From: Amycolatopsis jejuensis
GTDB lineage: Bacteria; Actinomycetota; Actinomycetes; Mycobacteriales; Pseudonocardiaceae
NCBI RefSeq assembly: GCF_000717335.1
Contig: NZ_JNYZ01000004.1
Location: 357,918-421,917, forward strand
Length of the DNA stretch: 64,000 nucleotides
Reading direction: 5' to 3'
Both the position numbers and the translations under genes were made by a program. Of this stretch, positions 1 to 8,876 are shown piece by piece. How positions within the stretch are numbered: position 1 is the stretch's first letter; the number at the start of each line of letters is the position of its first letter. Under the pieces are notes generated by a model. It did no database searches, was not told the origin of the DNA, and saw nothing but the letters and a program-made list of their open reading frames with translations.

Positions 1-188
1 AAATGGGCTGGGTGCTGAACTGGCTGTCCGATGTGATGCCGCTGTCGTACGCCGTCGAGGCGCTCACACAGGTAACGCGCACGGCGGATTGGACGACGAC
101 GTTGACCCGCAACATCTTGGTGGTGCTGGGTTGTGCGGTACTGGCATTGGCCTTGGGTGCGGCGACTTTGCGGCGGCGCACTCCCTGA
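1..188 (+). CDS. ABC-2 type transporter permease, C-terminal fragment
   Basis: Only the last 61 or so codons are inside the window; the frame is open to the left edge, so the true start lies upstream. The visible part has the loop before the last membrane segment (LSDVMPLSYAVEAL), a pattern usual in DrrB-like ABC-2 permeases of actinomycetes, then one hydrophobic helix (LVVLGCAVLALALG) and a basic RRRTP tail. Such permeases export drugs or lipids with a separate ATPase, which would be expected just upstream. The substrate cannot be judged from this fragment. Confidence 0.7.
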   Translation, partial: MGWVLNWLSDVMPLSYAVEALTQVTRTADWTTTLTRNILVVLGCAVLALALGAATLRRRTP

Positions 189-338
189 CCAGCGGCTGTT
201 CTGGACGGCGTCCAGTAATGGTTTCCCCGGGCAGAAGCGGTGCCACAAAGGGCTCACCGCCACTTTTCCGGCGCCCCTGGCTGCTAACTTTCGAAGAAGC
301 ACATCAATCTTGTGCTTTCCGCGAAAGAGGGAGGATTC

Positions 339-590
339 ATGGGCAAGAAGCTTGCCGGGGGATTCGCCGTTCTCGCCATGGCGATCGGCCTTTCGGTGGC
401 CACCCCGGCGTTGGCCTCGGCCGGTACTTCGGACTTCGATCCGGGTGGCGTGTGGCGGTACACCGGAGTTTCCTTCGGCCCTTACCAGTATTACGAATGC
501 GATCAGTGGGCGAACTGGAACTATCCGGACAACGCCCACTGGTGCCGTCAGCGGGACGACCAGTCGGCTGTCGATCTTCTGATCCAGTGA
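339..590 (+). CDS. small secreted protein of unknown function
   Basis: 83 residues. The ATG at 339 is preferred over an in-frame GTG at 312 because a GGGAGGA ribosome site lies just before it and because the protein then begins with a proper signal peptide: KK, a hydrophobic stretch (GGFAVLAMAIGLSVA), and an ALASA cleavage site near residue 30. The mature part is about 55 residues, rich in Tyr and Trp, with two cysteines (YYECDQW and HWCRQ) that could form one disulfide. I recognise no family. It stands alone, followed by a strong hairpin terminator, and runs toward the monooxygenase gene on the other strand. Confidence 0.65.
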   Translation: MGKKLAGGFAVLAMAIGLSVATPALASAGTSDFDPGGVWRYTGVSFGPYQYYECDQWANWNYPDNAHWCRQRDDQSAVDLLIQ

Positions 591-596
591 CGAAAA

Positions 597-626
597 CCGG
601 TGGCCGACGGGATCGTCGGCCACCGG
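597..626. terminator. bidirectional hairpin terminator
   Basis: Perfect 13-bp inverted repeat (CCGGTGGCCGACG at 597-609 and its complement at 614-626) with a GGAT loop. It is preceded by AAAA and lies between the stop codons of two converging genes (590 and 630), so it can end transcription from both sides. Confidence 0.75.
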
Positions 627-629
627 CCG

Positions 630-2099
630 TCATGCGAAACTGTAGTCCTGCAACGGGAATCGTGCTGCTTCGCGGTGTGCGCTGATCGTCGAGGTCGGCC
701 GGAGCAGGGTGGCCTCGCCGTGCTGGTTGAAGTAGTAGCTGTTGGCGGTGGCGCATTGGCCGAGCGTGAACACCGAATGCCCGACTTTACGCGTCATCCG
801 GTCGAGGAATTCGTCGTTCGCGCTCTGCTTCACCTCGAAAATGTCGGCTCCGCGGCGGCGCATGGCGGTGAAAAGCCGGTCCAGGTGTTTCATCTGACAT
901 TCGATGGTGGTGAAATACGAAAGGCCACTGTAGGAATACGGGCTGTTGAGCGAAACCAGATTCGGGAACCCGGGCACGGTGACGCCTTCATAAGCCTGGA
1001 ACCGGTTCGCCCGCCACCATTTCCCGAGGTTCTTCCCGTCCCGGCCGAGGATTTCGATGGCCGGGAAATTCGTGTCCCACAGGTTGAATCCGGTGGCGAG
1101 CACGAGCACGTCGATCTCGGTGCGGGTACCGTCGGCGGTCACGACCCCGGTCTCGTCGATCCGCTCGATGCGGTTCGTTTCGAGATGTACGTGCGGACGC
1201 GTGAAGGCCGGGAAGTAGTCGTTGGAGAACGTGGGCCGCTTGCAGCCGAAGGAATAGTCCGGCGTGAGCTTGCGGCGCAGCGCGGGATCGCGGACCTGGC
1301 GGTGCAGATGCGCACGGCACCAGCGTTCGGCGATCCGGTTGGCGGTACGGAACTGCCGGTACTGCACCACGCCCGAGATCATCATCAGTTCCAGCAGTGA
1401 GCTCCCGGCCAGCCGCACCGCCCGCTGCACGAGCGGCAGCCGCGCAAACGCTTGCTGCACCGGCTTCGGCACGGCGTAATCGGGCTTCGGGCTCACCCAG
1501 ATCGGCGTGCGCTGGTACACCGTGAGGTCCGCGGCGACCTTGGCGATCTCGGGGATCAGCTGTACGGCCGTGGCCCCGGTGCCGATCACCGCGGCGCGTT
1601 TGCCGGTGAGGTCGTAGCTGTCGTCCCACGCGGTGGTGTGGATGACCTTGCCGGCAAAGCGATCGATGCCCTCGATGTCCGGCATCTTGGGCTGCGACAG
1701 GAATCCGGTGGCGGTGAGCAGGTACTTCGTGGTGACCGTCTCCCCGCCTTCGATCCCGATCCGCCAGCCGGACCCGTCCCACGTCGCGCCGGTCACCACC
1801 GTGCCGAAGCGCATCGACGCACGCAGGCCGTACTTGTCCGCCACGTGCTCGGCGTACTTCTTCAGCTCGGCACCGGGCGCGAACAGCCGCGACCAGTACG
1901 GGTTGGGCTCGAACGAGTACGAGTAGGTGGACGACGGGATGTCGACGGCCAGCCCCGGGTAGCGGTTGACGTGCCAGGTGCCGCCGAGGTCGTCCTCCCG
2001 CTCGAGGATCAGCAGGTCGCGGTAGCCGAGCCGGCGCAGCTGGATGGCCGCGCCCATGCCGCCGAAGCCCGCACCCACGATGACCGCGTCGTACTGCAT
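630..2099 (-). CDS. flavin-containing monooxygenase, Baeyer-Villiger type
   Basis: 489 residues. The N-terminal FAD Rossmann motif GAGFGG is at residues 9-14, and the NADPH Rossmann motif GTGATA is near 173-178. Between them is FAGKVIHTTAWD (about 148-159), which fits the Baeyer-Villiger fingerprint FxGxxxHxxxW. Enzymes of this type use NADPH and oxygen to turn ketones into esters or lactones, and some oxidise heteroatoms. The gene is divergent from a TetR gene with a 78-bp gap holding a probable operator, so control by that TetR is likely. The substrate cannot be read from sequence. A second, only distantly similar enzyme lies at 3725-5344. Confidence 0.85.
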   Translation of the reverse strand: MQYDAVIVGAGFGGMGAAIQLRRLGYRDLLILEREDDLGGTWHVNRYPGLAVDIPSSTYSYSFEPNPYWSRLFAPGAELKKYAEHVADKYGLRASMRFGTVVTGATWDGSGWRIGIEGGETVTTKYLLTATGFLSQPKMPDIEGIDRFAGKVIHTTAWDDSYDLTGKRAAVIGTGATAVQLIPEIAKVAADLTVYQRTPIWVSPKPDYAVPKPVQQAFARLPLVQRAVRLAGSSLLELMMISGVVQYRQFRTANRIAERWCRAHLHRQVRDPALRRKLTPDYSFGCKRPTFSNDYFPAFTRPHVHLETNRIERIDETGVVTADGTRTEIDVLVLATGFNLWDTNFPAIEILGRDGKNLGKWWRANRFQAYEGVTVPGFPNLVSLNSPYSYSGLSYFTTIECQMKHLDRLFTAMRRRGADIFEVKQSANDEFLDRMTRKVGHSVFTLGQCATANSYYFNQHGEATLLRPTSTISAHREAARFPLQDYSFA

Positions 2100-2122
2100 G
2101 CTCGGCCTCCGTCCGGAACGAC

Positions 2123-2148
2123 GTGTCAGTAACGGAACGGTATGTCAC
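2123..2148. promoter_or_regulatory. candidate TetR operator between divergent genes
   Basis: The outer arms GTGTCA (2123-2128) and TGTCAC (2143-2148) form an inverted repeat with one mismatch across 14 bp. The centre holds the direct repeat ACGGAACGG. It sits in the short gap between the monooxygenase and TetR genes, the usual place for a TetR operator. Confidence 0.4.
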
Positions 2149-2177
2149 TTCGGCGGGATTGGCAATACACTGCGGAC

Positions 2178-2861
2178 GTGACAGCCGAGTCCCGCCCCGC
2201 CACCCGCGCCGAACGCCGGAAGCAGGAACTGCGCCGCGAAATCATCGACGCGGCCTTCGACTGCTTTGCCGACCTCGGCTACCACGCCACCGGCATCTCC
2301 GACATCGCCACCCGCCTCGGCATCGGACACGGCACGTTCTACCGGTACTTCGAGAACAAACGCGACATCGTCGACCACGTCATCGACGACCTCGTCACCC
2401 GCATCGTCACCGCACTCACGGCCGAAAACGCCCCGGCTGCGGTGTCCACTTTGGACGCCTACCGCGAGCAGAGCGCCCGCATCGGCGACGCACTGGCCCA
2501 CATCTTCGGCGAGGACCCGCGCGTCCCCCGGCTGCTGCTGTTCGAAGCAGCCGGAATCGACAAAGCGATGGCCGCGCGGGTACTGGACTTCCTCGAAATG
2601 GCCACGGAACTGACCGCGGCATACCTGTCACACGGGGTGGAACTGGGCTACCTGCGCGCCGACCTGGACATCGCGAACACCGCACGCGCCATCAACGGCA
2701 TGATCCTGGCGTCCGCGATCTCGTCCCTGCGCAACCCGGGTGACCAACGCAACCTGAGCGAAGCCGTCCGCCGCATGATGTACGACGGCATCGTGGCCCG
2801 CGGTACTGTCGAGAAGCATGATCACGCTCCACCAGCTCAGGTGTTTCCTCGCCGCGAGTGA
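2178..2861 (+). CDS. TetR/AcrR family transcriptional regulator
   Basis: 227 residues from the GTG at 2178. The open frame extends to 2142, but that would run into the operator region. The N-terminal helix-turn-helix is typical: EIIDAAFDCFADLGYHATGI, then ISDIATRLGIGHGTFYRYF and ENKRDIV. The C-terminal ligand domain is all helical and not family-specific. It is divergent from the Baeyer-Villiger monooxygenase and probably represses it and itself. Its 3' end overlaps the start of the LysR gene by 44 bp, so the two regulators are probably co-transcribed. Confidence 0.85.
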   Translation: MTAESRPATRAERRKQELRREIIDAAFDCFADLGYHATGISDIATRLGIGHGTFYRYFENKRDIVDHVIDDLVTRIVTALTAENAPAAVSTLDAYREQSARIGDALAHIFGEDPRVPRLLLFEAAGIDKAMAARVLDFLEMATELTAAYLSHGVELGYLRADLDIANTARAINGMILASAISSLRNPGDQRNLSEAVRRMMYDGIVARGTVEKHDHAPPAQVFPRRE

Positions 2862-3732
2862 GTACGGCTCGTTCGCCAGTGCAGCAGCGCAGCTCGGGTA
2901 CGCTCCGGCGACCTTGTCCGAGCACATCAACCTGCTCGAGCGCGCCGTACAGACGCGCTTGTTCGAACGACGTGGCCGCGGGGTCGTCCCCACCCCGGCA
3001 GGAGACGCCCTGCGCCCCCATGCGGAGCGGGCGGTCGCGGCCGTCGCGGAAGCGGAACGGGCGGCCAAATCGGCCGGAGCCCTCGAATCGGGAACGGTCC
3101 GGGTCGGCATGTATGCCCATTCGGTGATCGACGACGATCTGATCGCGAAAATACTGCAGGAGTATCCTGGTTTACATATCGAGATTGTCGGCCGGAGCTC
3201 AACCGAGGCCATTGACGCGCTCCGGCACGGCCTGATCGATGTCGCCTTTGCCACCTTGCCGATCGCGAACGAAGATGATTTCGACATCCGCCCCATCGCG
3301 CAGATCGAGCACGTGTTCACCAGCAAGGACCCGGCCGTTCCCGATCGGGAGGTCACCGCCCACGACCTCGCCTCGGCCAGCTTGGTGCTGGCCAACGCAC
3401 GCGAACGAGCGACGGATTCGTTCCGCGTCCGGCTGGCCGAACGGGTACAACGCCTCGGGCTTACCTTGACCATCCGGGCCGAGGTCGAAAGCGGCGAGAC
3501 GGCAATCAAACTCGTGGACCGCGGAGTCGGCAGTACGGTGGTTCCCTTGCCGCTGCTGCGGAAAGTCGCCCCGCACCTGAGCTGGGTGCCCTTGCAGCCG
3601 AAGTTCCACGACACCGTCGTCGCGGTGCATTGGCGGGGCGCCGAACCTTCGGCCGGATCCAGGCTGGCGACCAGCTTGGCGGAAAAGTGCATCCGGCGCT
3701 ACGCCTCACCCGGAGGCAACCTCGTCAGGTAA
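2818..3732 (+). CDS. LysR family transcriptional regulator
   Basis: 304 residues. The N-terminal winged helix reads MITLHQLRCFLAASEYGSFA, followed by AAQLGYAPATLSEHINLLER and RGVVPTPAGDAL. The effector-binding domain follows from about residue 95 (GTVRVGMYAHSVI). The start lies inside the end of the TetR gene, and the stop overlaps the stop of the second monooxygenase by 8 bp on the other strand. LysR proteins usually act on neighbouring genes, so one of the two monooxygenases is the likely target, but neither is divergent from this gene. Confidence 0.85.
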   Translation: MITLHQLRCFLAASEYGSFASAAAQLGYAPATLSEHINLLERAVQTRLFERRGRGVVPTPAGDALRPHAERAVAAVAEAERAAKSAGALESGTVRVGMYAHSVIDDDLIAKILQEYPGLHIEIVGRSSTEAIDALRHGLIDVAFATLPIANEDDFDIRPIAQIEHVFTSKDPAVPDREVTAHDLASASLVLANARERATDSFRVRLAERVQRLGLTLTIRAEVESGETAIKLVDRGVGSTVVPLPLLRKVAPHLSWVPLQPKFHDTVVAVHWRGAEPSAGSRLATSLAEKCIRRYASPGGNLVR

Positions 3733-5344
3733 AAGAGAAACCCTCGAAGCCGTTGTTTGCCACCTTCTCGATCCGGGCAAAGTAATTCCCGGTGTGCCCG
3801 GTGTAGAGAACAGGTGCTTTCACCTTTCCCGGGACGTTTGCCCCGACGTATTGGGAGCCGCCGTCTGCAGCCTTGTGCAATGCGGTTCCGTCGAATTCCT
3901 CCGCTACCTCCTTCACCCAGGATTCGACGGTATCCGGCAGGGCCTCCATGCTGCGGTATCCGTTGTCCTGCAGGTGCGAGATGGCACGCCCGATCCACCG
4001 GGCGGCATGTTCGTTCATGACCGGCCCGTTCACGATGGGGCTGAGCGGCCCGGAGCTCATGAACAGGTTCGGGAAGCCGTCGACCGCAAACCCGTAGCAG
4101 GACCGCGGACCGGCGCTCCACTTCTCCCTGATCGACCGCCCGTCCTTGCCGCGGATGTCGATACGATCGACTCCACCGGTGATGTCGAAGCCGAGCGCGA
4201 AGATGATGACATCGAATTCGTACTCGCCGTCCGTCGTCCGGATCCCGCTGCGAGTCACCTCTTCGATCGGGTTTCCGCTCAGGTCGACGATCGAGACATT
4301 CGGCCGGTTGAACGTCTGGTAGTAGTGGTGGCCGATGGCCGCCTTGGCCATGGGGTCGGGCGGGCAGAGCAGGTCAGCCGTGGCCGGGTCGTCGACGACG
4401 GCGTGGATCTTGCGCCGGACGAAGTCGGCCATGGCCGTGTTGGCTGCCTCGTCGATCGTCCAGTCGGCGAACGTTTCGAAGACGAAGTGCAGGCCACCGA
4501 GTTCCCATCCTCTTTCGAGCAACCGCTGCTGCTCGGCCTCGGGCAACTCCCCGAACACCACGTCCGAGTCGTCATACGGCAGCCCCTCCGACTGCTGGTG
4601 TGCCCTCGCCCAGATCTCGTCGTAGCTGTCCTTGATCTCCCGCCGCTTGTCCTGGTCGAACACCTGGTTGCGAGCCGGGAGCACAAAGCTTGCGGTGCGC
4701 TGGAATACGGTGAGCTGCCGGGCAGACTGGGCGACGACCGGGATGAGCTGAACAGCGGTCGGCCCGGTCCCGACCACCGCGACTCGCTTACCTGTGAGGT
4801 CGACCGGTTTCTCCGGCCACCGTGCCGTCAGGTACCAGTCCCCCTCGAACGACTCCAGGCCATCGAACGGAGGGTTCAATGCGGCGGACAAAGGCCCGAC
4901 CGCGGTGATCAGATACCGGCACCTGATGCTGTCACCGTGGTCCGTCGTGACGGTCCAGTGGTTATTCCGGTCGTCATGGATTGCGGAATTCACGGTCGTA
5001 CCGAACCGGATATCGCGGCGCATGCCGAAACGATCTGCGACGTGCTGCAGGTACCGTTTGATCTCCGGCTGGGTAGCTTGGCGCTCGTGCCAGTCCCACT
5101 CCTGCTGAAGCTCGCGGGAGAACGAGTAGCAGAAAACGATCGAATCGCTGTCGCAGCGGGCGCCGGGATAGCGGTTCCAGTGCCATGTGCCGCCCACGTC
5201 CGTGGCCGCCTCGATGACCCGGACCGACAGTCCTACGACGTCACGGAGCTCGTAAAGGGCCCGCAGCCCGGCGAATCCGGCGCCGATGATCACCGCATCG
5301 ACGTCGATCTCCGGTGAGCCACCACTGGGGTTTCGCACGTTCAT
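3725..5344 (-). CDS. flavin-containing monooxygenase, cyclohexanone/steroid Baeyer-Villiger type
   Basis: 539 residues from the ATG at 5344, chosen because GAGGAG stands just upstream; an in-frame ATG at 5365 has no good ribosome site. FAD motif GAGFAG is near residue 21, then [18 protein letters not shown], typical of cyclohexanone-monooxygenase-like enzymes. The fingerprint region reads [12 protein letters not shown], so the usual His of FxGxxxHxxxWP is replaced by Thr. The NADPH motif is GTGPTA. The enzyme should oxidise a cyclic or long-chain ketone with NADPH and oxygen, but the His change could alter the balance between productive reaction and peroxide loss. It converges on the LysR gene. 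Confidence 0.85.
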   Translation of the reverse strand: MNVRNPSGGSPEIDVDAVIIGAGFAGLRALYELRDVVGLSVRVIEAATDVGGTWHWNRYPGARCDSDSIVFCYSFSRELQQEWDWHERQATQPEIKRYLQHVADRFGMRRDIRFGTTVNSAIHDDRNNHWTVTTDHGDSIRCRYLITAVGPLSAALNPPFDGLESFEGDWYLTARWPEKPVDLTGKRVAVVGTGPTAVQLIPVVAQSARQLTVFQRTASFVLPARNQVFDQDKRREIKDSYDEIWARAHQQSEGLPYDDSDVVFGELPEAEQQRLLERGWELGGLHFVFETFADWTIDEAANTAMADFVRRKIHAVVDDPATADLLCPPDPMAKAAIGHHYYQTFNRPNVSIVDLSGNPIEEVTRSGIRTTDGEYEFDVIIFALGFDITGGVDRIDIRGKDGRSIREKWSAGPRSCYGFAVDGFPNLFMSSGPLSPIVNGPVMNEHAARWIGRAISHLQDNGYRSMEALPDTVESWVKEVAEEFDGTALHKAADGGSQYVGANVPGKVKAPVLYTGHTGNYFARIEKVANNGFEGFSFT

Positions 5345-5470
5345 TCTCCTCGTACCCGGAACCATGGGTACGAGCCTCGCGGAAGAGGGATCGCCGAGCG
5401 AGCGGCATTTCCCGCGCGGACCTGCCGGAAAAACCGATCGCCGGACAACGTCGCCGTGGCCCGCTGACGC

Positions 5471-6078
5471 TCACCACGTCACCGGGAGCTCGTGCACGCC
5501 GTACACCTCCATGTCCGACCGCATCCGCACCTGCTCCGCCGGGATCGCCAGGCGCAACCCCGGGAACCGTTGCAGCAGCGTGCCGAGGGCGGTCCGCAGT
5601 TCGATGCGGGCGAGCTGCTGACCGAGGCACTGGTGGATCCCGCGGCCGAACGCGAGATGCCCGGCCACCGGGCGGCGCACGTCCAGCCCGGTCCGGGTCG
5701 GGGAACCGGTCCGGATCGCGGTTCGCGGCCGGCCGGTGGACCTGCACCGCTTCCCCGGCACGCAGCAGGATCCCGTCGATGGTCAAGTAGCGCAGCAGCT
5801 CCTCCACCGCACCGTCGGCCAGCGACGGGTCACCACGCAGCACCGCGTGCTGCTCCGGATGCGCGAGCAGCGCCCACGTCCCGAGCGCGAGCATGTTCGC
5901 CGTGGTCTCGTGCCCGGCGGTGAGCAACTGCGCGGTGTCGCGCTGGAAGCCTTCACGGTCCGCGTACGGCACGCCCAGCGACGGGATGGGCAACGAGCTC
6001 GGCCGGCGGTCCGGCCAGCCGCATCGCGTCCGCGCGTTCGTCGACGATCTCGCGGATCCGCTCGGTGAGCGCGTTCAT
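5471..6078 (-). pseudogene. cytochrome P450 remnant with several deletions and frameshifts
   Basis: P450 pieces follow in order on the minus strand: [16 protein letters not shown], then [18 protein letters not shown], the I-helix [33 protein letters not shown] and, in another frame, [20 protein letters not shown], which holds the haem-ligand cysteine. About the first 150 residues of a normal 400-residue P450 are missing. The stretch between B' and the I-helix is collapsed, and the K-helix ExxR is gone (RYLTI runs straight into DGILLRAGE). Frame changes lie near 5990 and at about 5687, where one extra base separates DPDR from LDVRRP. It resembles CYP105/CYP107-type enzymes and cannot make an active protein. 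Confidence 0.8.
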
Positions 6079-6098
6079 CCGGCAAGCCGCAGGAATCG

Positions 6099-6322
6099 AC
6101 CCCGCAGACGCACGAGGGCTACGAATGGGCGTATGTCCTCAATGGATCGTGCGGCTCGTCCTCGGGGAACACGACCTCACGCTTTCCCCTGGCGAGGCCG
6201 CGGAATTCGACACGCGGGTGCCGCACTGGTTCGGTGCGGCAACCGCGCAGCCGGTGGAGTACCTCAGCCTGATCGGCCGTCAGGGGCAGCGGGCGCACGT
6301 GCGGGCAGCGCCCAAGGCGTGA
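6099..6322 (+). pseudogene. remnant of an XRE-cupin transcriptional regulator
   Basis: Only the C-terminal cupin part survives: PQTHEGYEWAYVLNGS, then after a one-base deletion near 6149 LRLVLGEHDLTLSPGEAAEF and DTRVPHWFGAATAQPVEYLS. This is the cupin sensor domain of the common actinobacterial XRE-cupin regulators. The whole helix-turn-helix part is absent. It abuts the P450 remnant on the opposite strand, so two unrelated genes have been eroded and joined here. I saw no transposase or terminal repeat that explains it. Confidence 0.65.
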
Positions 6323-6323
6323 G

Positions 6324-7046
6324 CTACCAGCCCAGAATTCCGGGGATGTCGCAGATCGCGTGCGCAATTATCGCGGCGTAGGTATTGCGAGTCCGCGCAT
6401 AAACCACGACCAGGACCGCCGAACCCACCACGATCCGGGTGAGCGTTTCGACGAGACCGGAACTGCCACTCAGATAATGCAGCCCGGCGAACACCAGGAA
6501 CGAGACGATTGCGGCGGGCCACGTCCGGCCGGTCAGCCGGATGAGACGTTCCATCAGCAAGCCACGGAACAGAAACTCCTCGTAGACCGCGGCATTGAGC
6601 AGAATCGCGATCTTGGCGACGATCGAGAACGCCAGGAACATTCCGTGGCCGCTGTTCGCGTCGAAACCCGGGCCGTGCAGCAGCAGGTAGAGACCCTCGC
6701 CGAAGACGATGAACACCGCCGCGCCACCGAGCGCCCACCAGAGGTCTTTCCGTTTCATCGCACGTAACCCGAGGGAGGCGAGCGACTCCCGTTCGATCAC
6801 CAGCACGTACAGCAGCAGGAGGATGACCGCCGCCCAGCGCAGCACCTGACCGGTCGCGAATACGCGTTCGAAAGGCGTCGGATGATCGGAAAGAATCCCG
6901 ATCGCCTGCAGGAACGACGTGACGGGATTCGCCAGCACCGGCACCAACGCCGGTACAGAATACGTCAGCGCGAGTGCCATCAGCAGGGATAGCGCACCCC
7001 ATCCCCGATGTCTCGCCGGTTTGGTCTCGACAACTTCCTTCACCAT
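6324..7046 (-). CDS. CPBP family intramembrane metalloprotease
   Basis: 240 residues with about seven hydrophobic segments. The family motifs are EEFLFRG (156-162), FAGLH (186-190) and HAICD (229-233). These are the Glu, His and His/Asp residues that make the metalloprotease site within the membrane in Rce1-like (Abi) proteins. Its ATG follows the TGA of the ArsR-like gene directly, so both are made from one mRNA. In actinomycetes such proteases often occur beside small regulators and are linked with stress, bacteriocin or prenylated-peptide processing. The real substrate is unknown. Confidence 0.85.
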   Translation of the reverse strand: MVKEVVETKPARHRGWGALSLLMALALTYSVPALVPVLANPVTSFLQAIGILSDHPTPFERVFATGQVLRWAAVILLLLYVLVIERESLASLGLRAMKRKDLWWALGGAAVFIVFGEGLYLLLHGPGFDANSGHGMFLAFSIVAKIAILLNAAVYEEFLFRGLLMERLIRLTGRTWPAAIVSFLVFAGLHYLSGSSGLVETLTRIVVGSAVLVVVYARTRNTYAAIIAHAICDIPGILGW

Positions 7047-7595
7047 TCAGCCCCTCGATTCCGGACGATCCTGCACATCGGTCAGCGCGAAGACAATGCT
7101 CGCCCGGACCCCGTCCTCGGCGGGCTCGTCGCGCATCCGCATGACCAATTTCTCGACGTGGTCGTACAATTCGCCGACCTGCTTCAGCGACAGCCGCGCG
7201 GTGGTCCGGAAGAGCCGTGCCTCCCGGCGGGCACCGCGCTCGCGGGCAGCGAACGCATCGCTGACGTCGACCCGCGTGACCTGCAGCATCTGCCCCAGAA
7301 ACTCGGCGATCTCGGCCGGTGAAGAACCCTCCGCGGGCGGCTCGGCGGCCACCGGCGCGTAGACCCGTTCGACCTTCCCGCCGTCGATCCGCCGGTACTC
7401 GCAGACCTCGACGAGCCCGGCGCGCTCCAGCTGGCGGAGGTGGTAGTACAGCCGGTCCGCCGCCATGCCGACCCATTCGGCCAGCTCCTTGACCGACTGC
7501 GGCTCCGTCGCCAGCGCCTCCAGCAGCCGGATTCGCAGGGGATCGGCGAGCACCCGCCGCGTGGACTGCAGGTCGGCCCGCTTCCGGTCGTTCAT
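7047..7595 (-). CDS. ArsR-like winged-helix regulator
   Basis: 182 residues. The N-terminal winged helix (about residues 10-85) reads RRVLADPLRIRLLEALATEP, then QSVKELAEWVGM and LYYHLRQLERAGLVEV. There is no cysteine metal site, so it is a non-metal ArsR/HTH_20-type protein. The C-terminal half is helical and charged. It is the first gene of a two-gene unit with the CPBP protease. The region before its start has two direct ATTGGA repeats (about 7599 and 7618) that may be its own operator. It diverges from trpB across 117 bp. Confidence 0.8.
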   Translation of the reverse strand: MNDRKRADLQSTRRVLADPLRIRLLEALATEPQSVKELAEWVGMAADRLYYHLRQLERAGLVEVCEYRRIDGGKVERVYAPVAAEPPAEGSSPAEIAEFLGQMLQVTRVDVSDAFAARERGARREARLFRTTARLSLKQVGELYDHVEKLVMRMRDEPAEDGVRASIVFALTDVQDRPESRG

Positions 7596-7666
7596 GTCAT
7601 TGGAATATACCCACTGATTGGAGAATTTACAACTACGGCCTGGAGCGGTTGCACTCGGCCGCCAAG

Positions 7667-7697
7667 AGTTCTATAACTGTGGTGACTGTTCTAGAAC
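7667..7697. promoter_or_regulatory. paired palindromes before trpB, probable GntR/HutC operators
   Basis: Site 1 is AGTTCTATAACT (7667-7678) and site 2 is the perfect palindrome GTTCTAGAAC (7688-7697). Their centres are exactly 20 bp apart, about two helix turns. The form GTnnnnnnAC with a TCTAGA core fits HutC-type GntR operators. Site 2 ends a few bases before the trpB ribosome site GAGGAG (7701-7706), so bound regulator would block transcription. The gntR gene is the third gene of this unit. Confidence 0.6.
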
Positions 7698-7712
7698 TCT
7701 GAGGAGCTCACG

Positions 7713-8876
7713 ATGACCATGCGCACCCCGGCCCGGCAAGGGAAGTTCGGGGAGTACGGCGGGCGCTGGGTGCCGGAATCCCTGGTCCCGGCCTGTTTCG
7801 CGGTGGCGGACGCGTTCGAGGAAGCCTGGGCCGACCCGGCGTTCCGCGGCGAGCTGACCACGATGCTGGCCCGGCACGTCGGCCGCCCCACCCCGCTGAC
7901 CGCGGTGTCGCGGTTGTCCGCCGAACTCGGGGTCACCGTCGTCCTCAAGCGGGAAGACCTCACGCACACCGGGTCGCACAAGATCAACAACGCCGTCGGG
8001 CAGGCGCTGCTCGCGCGGCGGATGGGCAAGCGGCGGCTGATCGCCGAGACCGGGGCCGGAATGCACGGCGTCGCGACGGCCACCGCGGGAGCCCTGCTCG
8101 ACCTGCCGGTCACCGTGTTCATGGGCGAGGAAGACGTCGAACGCCAGGCGCACAACGTGTTCCGCATGCGTTACCTCGGCGCGGAGGTCGCGCCGGTCCG
8201 CGCCGGCAGCCGCACGCTCAAGGACGCGACCAGCGAGGCCATGCGGCACTGGGTCGGCGCGACCGACGAAGCGCACTACTGCCTCGGCTCGGTGGTCGGA
8301 CCACATCCGTACCCGTGGATGGTGCGGGAGTTCCAGCGCGTGATCGGGGAAGAGGCCCGCGAGCAGTACGCCGCGGTGCCGGATTTCGTGGTCGCCTGCG
8401 TCGGCGGCGGTTCGAACGCGGCGGGTACCTTCGCGGGATTCGCCGACACCACGGCGCAGCTCGTCGGGGTCGAAGCCGTCGGCGGATCGGGCGCGACCTC
8501 CGGGCAGGCCGGGGTCCTGCACGGGTCCCGGTCGCTGTTCCTCCAGGACGAGCACGGCCAGATCCGCGAAGCCCACTCCATCGCCGCCGGGCTGGACTAC
8601 CCCGGTGTCGGCCCGGAGCACGCGTACCTGCGCGATCTCGGCCGGGCGCGGTACGTCGCGGTCGGGGACGACGCCGCAGTCGCCGCGGCCGGCCAGCTCG
8701 CCCGCACCGAGGGCATCATCCCGGCGCTCGAATCCGCGCACGCTCTCGCCTGGGTCGCCGAGGCCGCCGGTACCCCGGATCTGCCGGCCGGCTCGACGGT
8801 GCTGCTCACCCTGTCCGGCCGCGGTGACAAGGACATCACCACCCTCATCGCCCGTTCGGAGGAGACCGTCCGATGA
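7713..8876 (+). CDS. trpB: tryptophan synthase beta chain
   Basis: 387 residues, normal for the family. It joins L-serine and indole to tryptophan with PLP. The PLP lysine is K90 in [10 protein letters not shown], the phosphate cup is CVGGGSNA, and GLDYP and SGRGDKD are conserved. One residue is unusual: the carboxylate-binding loop reads ETGAGMHG where nearly all TrpB have ETGAGQHG, so the glutamine matching E. coli Gln114 is Met. The DNA is clear at this codon (atg). The gene overlaps trpA by 4 bp (ATGA) and is controlled by palindromes just upstream. No other trp genes are near, so this is probably a second, separately regulated trpBA pair. Confidence 0.95.
   Translation: MTMRTPARQGKFGEYGGRWVPESLVPACFAVADAFEEAWADPAFRGELTTMLARHVGRPTPLTAVSRLSAELGVTVVLKREDLTHTGSHKINNAVGQALLARRMGKRRLIAETGAGMHGVATATAGALLDLPVTVFMGEEDVERQAHNVFRMRYLGAEVAPVRAGSRTLKDATSEAMRHWVGATDEAHYCLGSVVGPHPYPWMVREFQRVIGEEAREQYAAVPDFVVACVGGGSNAAGTFAGFADTTAQLVGVEAVGGSGATSGQAGVLHGSRSLFLQDEHGQIREAHSIAAGLDYPGVGPEHAYLRDLGRARYVAVGDDAAVAAAGQLARTEGIIPALESAHALAWVAEAAGTPDLPAGSTVLLTLSGRGDKDITTLIARSEETVR

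Noticed and set aside
5241..5993. P450 as a functional short gene
   Set aside because: The frame breaks before the haem-binding loop and lacks the ExxR and N-terminal half.
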